In this document: positions 58,472 through 64,000 of the stretch, piece by piece
How the letters are laid out: every line of letters starts with the position of its first letter
Numbering within the stretch: the stretch's first letter is position 1
Assembly (NCBI GenBank): GCA_016916535.1
Contig: CP070276.1
Location: forward strand, 1,116,001-1,180,000
Length of the DNA: 64,000 nt
Reading direction: 5' to 3'
Source of the DNA: Dysgonomonadaceae bacterium zrk40
GTDB lineage: Bacteria > Bacteroidota > Bacteroidia > Bacteroidales > Dysgonomonadaceae
The notes under the pieces: generated by a model
Database searches by the model: none
Told to the model about the DNA's origin: nothing
What the model saw: only the letters and a program-made list of their open reading frames with translations
Translations under genes and position numbers: made by a program

Positions 58472-60967
58472 ATGCGGAAAAATTTATTTATTATTGTGTT
58501 ATTGCTGGTTTCAGGAATTGCGCCGTCACTACGGGCACAGGTCTCTTTCGGCAAGCCTGAAAGGATCAATGAAAACTGGAAATTTGTCCTGAATGACGTA
58601 AAAGAGGGTCAGGCAATTACGCTTGATGATTCTCGCTGGCAACAGGTCAACCTCCCACACGACTGGAGTGTGAAAGGTCAGCTGAGCCCCACCCTGGCCA
58701 GTGCAACAGGCTATCTGCCGGGCGGGATTGGCTGGTATCGTAAGACAATCAATGTCCCCGCAGAAAAAGAGGGAGAGAAAGTATATCTCTATTTTGAGGG
58801 GGTCTACAACCGCAGCGAAGTGTTTCTGAATGGAGAGTCGCTGGGAAAACGTCCCAACGGTTATATCTCATTCATGGTTGATGCGACACCCCACATCCGT
58901 TATGGAGAGGAGAATGTGATTGCCGTGCGGGTCGATCACAGCCAATCAGCCGACTCACGCTGGTACACCGGCTCAGGCATCTACCGTGACGTATGGATGG
59001 TATACGCCAACCCTGTACACATTGCCCAATGGGGTGTTTATGCCTATCCCGAAGAGATTAAGAATGGGTACAGGCTGAACGTGGAGGTGGACATCAACAA
59101 CGAAGAGGAGCTCAACACCTCATTAACCGTTGTCAATGAACTCTTCTCACCGGAAGGAAAACTGGTGGCAAAAACATCGAAGAAACTGATCGCGAAACCG
59201 GGCAGCGGGAATAAACTTACAACCACCTTAAAGGTGAACAAGCCGGCATTGTGGTCCCTCACCGACCCGAATTTGTATGAGCTGAAGACCACCGTGCTGA
59301 AAGGGAAAATGGTGACAGATCAGACAACCACCCGCACGGGATTTCGTTCCTACACATTTGATCCGAACAAAGGGTTTGCGCTTAACGGAGAATGGATGAA
59401 GGTGAAAGGTGTCTGCCTTCACCACGATGCAGGCGTGCTGGGTGCAGCGGTCTACCGCGACGTATGGAAAAGGCGCTTGCAAACGCTGAAAGAGATTGGG
59501 GTCAATGCGATCAGGACAAGTCACAATCCACAGGCAACAGATCTGTATGACCTGTGTGATGAATTGGGCATACTGGTCCTCAACGAGATGTATGATGAAT
59601 GGGTATTCCCCAAGCGAAAGTGGCTGGAAGGCTGGAACGTGGGGACTCCCGGATTCCAGGGTTCATACGATATATTCAAGGAATGGAGCGAGATTGACCT
59701 TGCCGACCTTGTGCGGCGCGATCGCAATCACATCTCGGTCTTTGCCTGGAGCATCGGCAACGAGGTAGATTACCCCAACGACCCCTATTCTCACCCGGTA
59801 CTTGGTGGAGAGAAGGCAGGATTCACACAAGCCTCCTATGGTGGATACAATCCCGATGCACCCGATGCGATGGAGCTGGGGGATATTGCCAAACGCCTGG
59901 TGAAAGTGGTGAAAGAATATGATAAGGCACGTCCCGTGACTGCAGGCTTGGCCGGTGTGGCCATGTCGAACGAAACCGAATATCCCGGAGCGTTGGATAT
60001 CGCAGGATATAACTACACTGAAAACAAATACGACAGTGATCATGAGAAATATCCCGAGCGTGTTATTTATGGAAGTGAAAACAGGCACGACATGGCTGCA
60101 TGGAAGGCCACACGTGACAAGGAACATATCTTCGGACAATTCCTCTGGACTGGAATTGATTATCTCGGGGAATCGGGTCGTTGGCCCTCGAGAGGCTTTT
60201 ATTCAGGTCTGCTCGACTTCGGAGGATTCATCAAACCGAGAGGCTATTTCAGACAGTCCCTTTGGTCAGACAAGCCAATGGCCTACCTGGGAACCTACCC
60301 TACTCCCGGAAGAGGGGCCCGTAGCCAGTCGAGAGATGTATTGTCTCAAACCGAAGAAGGGAACGAATCGAACTACGTTGAAAGAGTACCGTCGATGGAT
60401 GCATGGCCCATCTGGAACTACAATGAAGGTCAATCGATCCGGGTGGTATGTTATACAAATGCAGACAAGGCAAAACTATTTCTGAACGGAAAAGAGGTAG
60501 GCGAAACAAAGGAGTATGACGATCGAACAGGGATTATATTCTGGGACATCCCTTACTCAGCAGGTAAACTGGAAGTAGTGGGCATGGATCAGGATAACAA
60601 CGCCGTATCAAATTATGCCATACAGAGCTCCAAACGGCCCTACGCCCTGCAGGTTGTTCAGGCAGCAGAACAGATCAGCAAGGGGAAGGGATTGGCTCAT
60701 GTTGTGGTACAAGTGGTCGATGAAGATGGCGTTCCGGTGATTCTGTCAGACAACGAAGTGACTTGCCATATCTCCGGTCCGGCGGAATTGCTCGGATTGG
60801 AAGCAAGTAACAATTCAGACATGAGCGATTATACCGACAACCGGCATCGTGTCTTTCACGGACGTATACTTGCATATGTACAGGCAACCGGTGAAGAGGG
60901 GGAGATAAAAATTAACTTCACTTCTCCCTGGCTGGAATCGACTGAAGTTACTCTGGTTGCTGAATAA
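58472..60967 (+). CDS. GH2 glycoside hydrolase with C-terminal DUF4982-type domain
   Basis: 831 residues from ATG 58472; an in-frame TTG at 58415 is less likely because the signal peptide (MRKNLFIIVLLLVSGIAPSLRAQ) begins at the ATG. Sugar-binding and sandwich domains precede the barrel, with acid/base Glu431 (FAWSIGNEVDYP) and nucleophile Glu536 (VIYGSENRHDM). The C-terminal part after about 640 (DKAKLFLNGKEVGETKEYDDRTG) fits the DUF4982/bacterial Ig type of short GH2 enzymes, different from the LacZ-type GH2 at 45977. It may be a beta-galactosidase or beta-glucuronidase. It starts about 100 bases after the three-domain enzyme and is in the same operon. Confidence 0.9.
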   Translation: MRKNLFIIVLLLVSGIAPSLRAQVSFGKPERINENWKFVLNDVKEGQAITLDDSRWQQVNLPHDWSVKGQLSPTLASATGYLPGGIGWYRKTINVPAEKEGEKVYLYFEGVYNRSEVFLNGESLGKRPNGYISFMVDATPHIRYGEENVIAVRVDHSQSADSRWYTGSGIYRDVWMVYANPVHIAQWGVYAYPEEIKNGYRLNVEVDINNEEELNTSLTVVNELFSPEGKLVAKTSKKLIAKPGSGNKLTTTLKVNKPALWSLTDPNLYELKTTVLKGKMVTDQTTTRTGFRSYTFDPNKGFALNGEWMKVKGVCLHHDAGVLGAAVYRDVWKRRLQTLKEIGVNAIRTSHNPQATDLYDLCDELGILVLNEMYDEWVFPKRKWLEGWNVGTPGFQGSYDIFKEWSEIDLADLVRRDRNHISVFAWSIGNEVDYPNDPYSHPVLGGEKAGFTQASYGGYNPDAPDAMELGDIAKRLVKVVKEYDKARPVTAGLAGVAMSNETEYPGALDIAGYNYTENKYDSDHEKYPERVIYGSENRHDMAAWKATRDKEHIFGQFLWTGIDYLGESGRWPSRGFYSGLLDFGGFIKPRGYFRQSLWSDKPMAYLGTYPTPGRGARSQSRDVLSQTEEGNESNYVERVPSMDAWPIWNYNEGQSIRVVCYTNADKAKLFLNGKEVGETKEYDDRTGIIFWDIPYSAGKLEVVGMDQDNNAVSNYAIQSSKRPYALQVVQAAEQISKGKGLAHVVVQVVDEDGVPVILSDNEVTCHISGPAELLGLEASNNSDMSDYTDNRHRVFHGRILAYVQATGEEGEIKINFTSPWLESTEVTLVAE

Positions 60968-60996
60968 CGAATGGCTCAAACATTGAAACATCATTT

Positions 60997-62949
60997 ATGA
61001 ATCGAAACCGTTTAATCCAAACATATATGAGCAAACGACTTACTAGTTTTACAATGATTGTAGCTCTTGTCGCTACATTTACAGGAGTAAGAGCCGGAGA
61101 GGGTTATGCCCCGAATATTGCCGAGAAGGATTATGTGGCCTATCTTTTCACATATTTCCACGGAAACAGTGTGGAAGAAGAGCAGATATGCTTCTCGGTC
61201 AGTTTGGATGGCTATAACTATCGGGCACTGAACAACAACAGGCCGGTAATTGATTCAAAGAAAATCAGTGAAACAGGAGGAGTCAGGGATCCGCATATTT
61301 TGAGGAGTCAGGATGGGGAGACCTTTTACATGGTGGTGACGGATATGACCTCATCAAAAGGATGGGATTCGAACCGGGGGATGGTACTCCTGAAATCGAA
61401 AGATCTTGTCAACTGGACATCATCGACCATCAACATCCAGAAAAAATACCCGGGACAGGAAGAACTGAAACGGGTATGGGCACCCCAAACCATTTATGAT
61501 CCTCATGCCGGGAAATATCTTGTCTACTGGTCGATGCAGCACGGCAACGGGCCTGACATCATCTATTATGCCTATGCCAATTCAGATTTCACCGATCTGG
61601 AAGGTACAGCAAAGCAACTTTTCTTCCCTAAAAACGGAAAATCATGTATCGATGGTGATATCATCTACAAGAACGGGATCTTCCATATGTTTTACAAAAC
61701 CGAGGGACATGGCAACGGCATCAGGAAAGCCATGACCGATAACCTCACTTCCGGTTGCTGGATTGAGCAGCCTGACTACAAACAGCAGACGCGCCATGCT
61801 GTTGAAGGTTCATCCATCTTTAAGCTGACCAACCAGGACAAATATATCCTGCTGTATGATGTGTATGGAAGGGGGGAATACCAGTTCTGTGAAAGCGTTG
61901 ATCTCGATCAGTTCAGGGTGATTGATCACGAGATCAGCATGGATTTCAAGCCTCGTCACGGGAGTGTGATTCCCATTACCAGGAAAGAGCTGGAAGCGCT
62001 CACCACAAGATGGGGCGTTCCCGAAGGTTTCGAGATGCCTGCCACTCAGAACCCCGTGCTGACGGGATATTTTGCCGACCCGGATGTGCTTTATTCAGAA
62101 AAAACGGGTAAATATTATATCTATCCTACCAGTGACGGTTTTCCGGGTTGGGGAGGCTACTACTTTAAGAGCTTCTCTTCCGAAGATCTCAGTGAGTGGA
62201 AAGATGAAGGGGTAATACTGGATCTGAAAGATGTGTCGTGGTCCGATGGCAACGCCTGGGCTCCCTGCATCATAGAAAAGAAGGAAGGGAAGAACAAATA
62301 CAAGTACTATTATTACTTCAGTGGCGGTAAAGAGGGTGAACCCAAGAAGATTGGCGTAGCCGTTGCGGACCACCCCACCGGTCCTTTTGTTGATTCCGGA
62401 AAACCATTGATTGACTTCAAACCGGAAGGAGTGAAGGGCGGTCAGGAGATTGACCCAGACATTTTTTTCGATCCGGTGAGCAAAAAGAATTACCTCTATT
62501 GGGGAAATGGTTACATGGCCGTTGCCGAGCTGCAAAAAGACATGGTTTCCATCAAAAAGGGTCCGGTAAAGGAAATGACCCCTGACCGGACTTTCCGGGA
62601 GGCAATCAACATCTTTTACAGGAATGGGCTCTATTACTTCCTCTGGTCGGAAGATGATACCGGCAGCCCCAACTACAAGGTGCGTTATGCCACTGCAACC
62701 TCACCACTGGGGCCACTACATATCCCTGCCAACAATATCGTCATAATGAAGGACGAAGAGAGGGAGATATATGGCACCGGACACAATTCGGTGTTGCAGG
62801 TTCCCGGAAAAGATGAGTGGTATATTGTCTACCACCGCATCAACAAGCATTCATTGAATGAGGGTCCGGGCTATCACCGGGAAGTCTGTATCGACAAAAT
62901 GGAGTTCAATGAGGATGGAAGCATCAGGCAGGTGAGTCCATCGTTGTAA
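60997..62949 (+). CDS. Tandem GH43 protein
   Basis: 650 residues; ATG at 61027 (MSKRLTSF) is an alternative start within the signal peptide. Two five-bladed propellers of the GH43 type follow each other. The first (about 40-345) has GGVRDPHILRSQDGETFYMVVTD and RVWAPQTIYDP; the second (about 350-648) has GYFADPDVLYSEKTGKYYIYPTSDG, GNAWAPCIIEK and GQEIDPDIFFDP, with a likely catalytic Glu in TFREAINIFYRNG. This is typical of arabinofuranosidases, arabinanases or galactan-side-chain enzymes; the first domain may be a binding or second catalytic unit. It is secreted without a lipobox. Ends in a 19-bp hairpin. Confidence 0.88.
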   Translation: MNRNRLIQTYMSKRLTSFTMIVALVATFTGVRAGEGYAPNIAEKDYVAYLFTYFHGNSVEEEQICFSVSLDGYNYRALNNNRPVIDSKKISETGGVRDPHILRSQDGETFYMVVTDMTSSKGWDSNRGMVLLKSKDLVNWTSSTINIQKKYPGQEELKRVWAPQTIYDPHAGKYLVYWSMQHGNGPDIIYYAYANSDFTDLEGTAKQLFFPKNGKSCIDGDIIYKNGIFHMFYKTEGHGNGIRKAMTDNLTSGCWIEQPDYKQQTRHAVEGSSIFKLTNQDKYILLYDVYGRGEYQFCESVDLDQFRVIDHEISMDFKPRHGSVIPITRKELEALTTRWGVPEGFEMPATQNPVLTGYFADPDVLYSEKTGKYYIYPTSDGFPGWGGYYFKSFSSEDLSEWKDEGVILDLKDVSWSDGNAWAPCIIEKKEGKNKYKYYYYFSGGKEGEPKKIGVAVADHPTGPFVDSGKPLIDFKPEGVKGGQEIDPDIFFDPVSKKNYLYWGNGYMAVAELQKDMVSIKKGPVKEMTPDRTFREAINIFYRNGLYYFLWSEDDTGSPNYKVRYATATSPLGPLHIPANNIVIMKDEEREIYGTGHNSVLQVPGKDEWYIVYHRINKHSLNEGPGYHREVCIDKMEFNEDGSIRQVSPSL

Positions 62950-62970
62950 CTAAGCAACGGTTTTATTTAA

Positions 62971-63020
62971 TTGCACCACCTTTGATTGTTATAAATACAA
63001 TCAAAGGTGGTGCAATCGTT
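62971..63020 (+). terminator. Terminator of the enzyme operon
   Basis: A perfect 19-bp stem (62971-62989 with 62997-63015) around a 7-base loop. The tail TCGTTTTG is only moderately T-rich. It ends the GH105/43/16 - GH2 - GH43 operon. Confidence 0.8.
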
Positions 63021-63139
63021 TTGTTCACCGTGAAAGACATCTGAAATATAATAAAATACCCTGAAACATCATCTATTTTAATAATCTGATTGTCCACCTA
63101 AAAAAATCAAAAATCCACCCCCTGATATCAACATTATTA

Positions 63140-63147
63140 TACATTTG
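63140..63147 (+). promoter_or_regulatory. Promoter -7 element of the LamG lipoprotein gene
   Basis: TACATTTG fits TAnnTTTG, 37 bases before the ATG at 63185. Confidence 0.45.
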
Positions 63148-63184
63148 TAATCATGTTTTGATTAATCTTTAATGTTTTTAACTC

Positions 63185-64000
63185 ATGAAAAGAAGAAAAA
63201 GAATTCATAAACTTTCTTTCGCCGGAATGGTGGCGGTTCTCCTTTGTTTATCGTCTTGTAGTGAACAATGGGGACAAATTGACCCTCCCGCAGGAAATCA
63301 AGTTTATCCGCGGCTTGAACAGGTTCTGAACCTTGGGTTCGAAGAGGATTTAGACCCTGAGGCAATCATGCTAGCCGCATACGATGGGGGAAATCTGCCT
63401 CAGATCATGAATGACGATTCACTTGGAAATGTACTACAACTTGATGGAGGGTATACACAGATACCAAATCCTCTTCTCAATGTAAAAGTACAGAATGCAG
63501 TTTCATTTACTTTCTGGGTGAAGCAATCGGCAGAAGACAATGCCGGAGCTCTGCTCTCATTCCAAAATGTGGAGGGTTCACAAAAGATGTTCTTCACGGC
63601 GAATGGCCAGATTAATTTCAATGGCGTTGATTATGCACAGCGTCAAAGTGAACCTTCACTCTTCACGGCTGAAGAATGGTATTACGTTGCCGTAGCAGTC
63701 ACCTACACCGGTTATACCATCCATGTTAACGGTGAAAAAGCAGCTGAACGGATTGTCACGAGTAGTGATGCCGATTATGCTTCCTGGGAGGAGTTGGTTC
63801 AATTCATGGCAACTGCACCTTATCTATACATTGGAAACGGGTCAGGTCAGCAACCGGCAGAGTGGTGGCTGGATGACTTCAAACTCTATCGCAACACCAT
63901 AACCGGGAAGGAAAAAGCTACTCCGGTGAAAGGCGGTGGTGGTGGCAATGCGTTTCAGGAGTTTATCACCGTTGGTGCGACCGACTTCACAACCGGTTGG
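63185..64000 (+). CDS. LamG-domain lipoprotein, incomplete at the window end
   Basis: 272 residues are visible and the gene runs past base 64000. A short basic leader and hydrophobic signal end in a lipobox (LLCLSSC, Cys25). Residues about 45-230 form a LamG-like jelly roll (VSFTFWVKQSAEDNAGALLSFQN, ADYASWEELVQFMATAPYLYIGNG, AEWWLDDFKLYRN), a fold often used for carbohydrate binding. A glycine-rich KGGGGGN linker at about 250 leads to a second domain that cannot be identified. It probably belongs to the polysaccharide locus as a surface glycan-binding protein or enzyme. Confidence 0.75.
   Translation, partial: MKRRKRIHKLSFAGMVAVLLCLSSCSEQWGQIDPPAGNQVYPRLEQVLNLGFEEDLDPEAIMLAAYDGGNLPQIMNDDSLGNVLQLDGGYTQIPNPLLNVKVQNAVSFTFWVKQSAEDNAGALLSFQNVEGSQKMFFTANGQINFNGVDYAQRQSEPSLFTAEEWYYVAVAVTYTGYTIHVNGEKAAERIVTSSDADYASWEELVQFMATAPYLYIGNGSGQQPAEWWLDDFKLYRNTITGKEKATPVKGGGGGNAFQEFITVGATDFTTGW

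Overview
The window looks like a chromosomal segment of a Bacteroidales bacterium, probably near Dysgonomonadaceae or Porphyromonadaceae (for example Proteiniphilum or Petrimonas-like); the genus is a guess. Evidence: a SusC/SusD pair with a hybrid two-component regulator, a NigD-like lipoprotein, type III glutamine synthetase, Gate and Yip1 proteins, and repeated promoters of the Bacteroidetes sigma type (-7 TAnnTTTG, in the best case with TTTG 19 bp upstream).

Layout. 1-5.4 kb: start of dnaB (minus), a clade-3-type catalase, dsbD, mazG and a small zinc-ribbon protein. 5.4-15.5 kb (minus): UPF0316 protein, threonine aldolase, cobalamin-dependent metH, a Gate protein, smpB, a Yip1 protein, then a three-gene ECF-sigma operon (sigma factor, membrane-helix plus beta-barrel protein, NigD-like lipoprotein). 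15.7-20.6 kb (plus): sppA-lpxK-punA-thiL and tRNA-Phe. 20.7-22.8 kb (minus): dodecin, a SMUG2-like DNA glycosylase and a Crp/Fnr regulator that diverges from the next block.

22.9-37.7 kb (plus) is a nitrogen block: nrfHA ammonifying nitrite reductase, resB-ccsA cytochrome c maturation, then glnN, gltB, gltD and asnB. Together they would make ammonium from nitrite and fix it into glutamine, glutamate and asparagine.

37.7-64 kb is a polysaccharide-utilisation region: SSS symporter, BNR_4 propeller protein, hybrid two-component regulator (minus), GH2, susC, susD, a three-domain GH105-GH43-GH16 lipoprotein, a second GH2, a tandem GH43 and the start of a LamG lipoprotein that runs off the end. 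The enzyme set fits a beta-1,3-galactan substrate with uronic-acid caps, such as type II arabinogalactan; this is inference.

The least explained features are intergenic. A composite repeat occurs twice, 47 kb apart (2052-2171 and 49371-49501), with two sequence blocks at identical spacing followed by an 11-bp array of 4 or 5 units. A 26-bp block is shared by the GH2 and susC promoters at the same distance from the -7 element and is a good candidate operator for the hybrid regulator. Three imperfect ~20-bp repeats lie just upstream of the glnN promoter. An orphan terminator at 49341 may end an unannotated small RNA.
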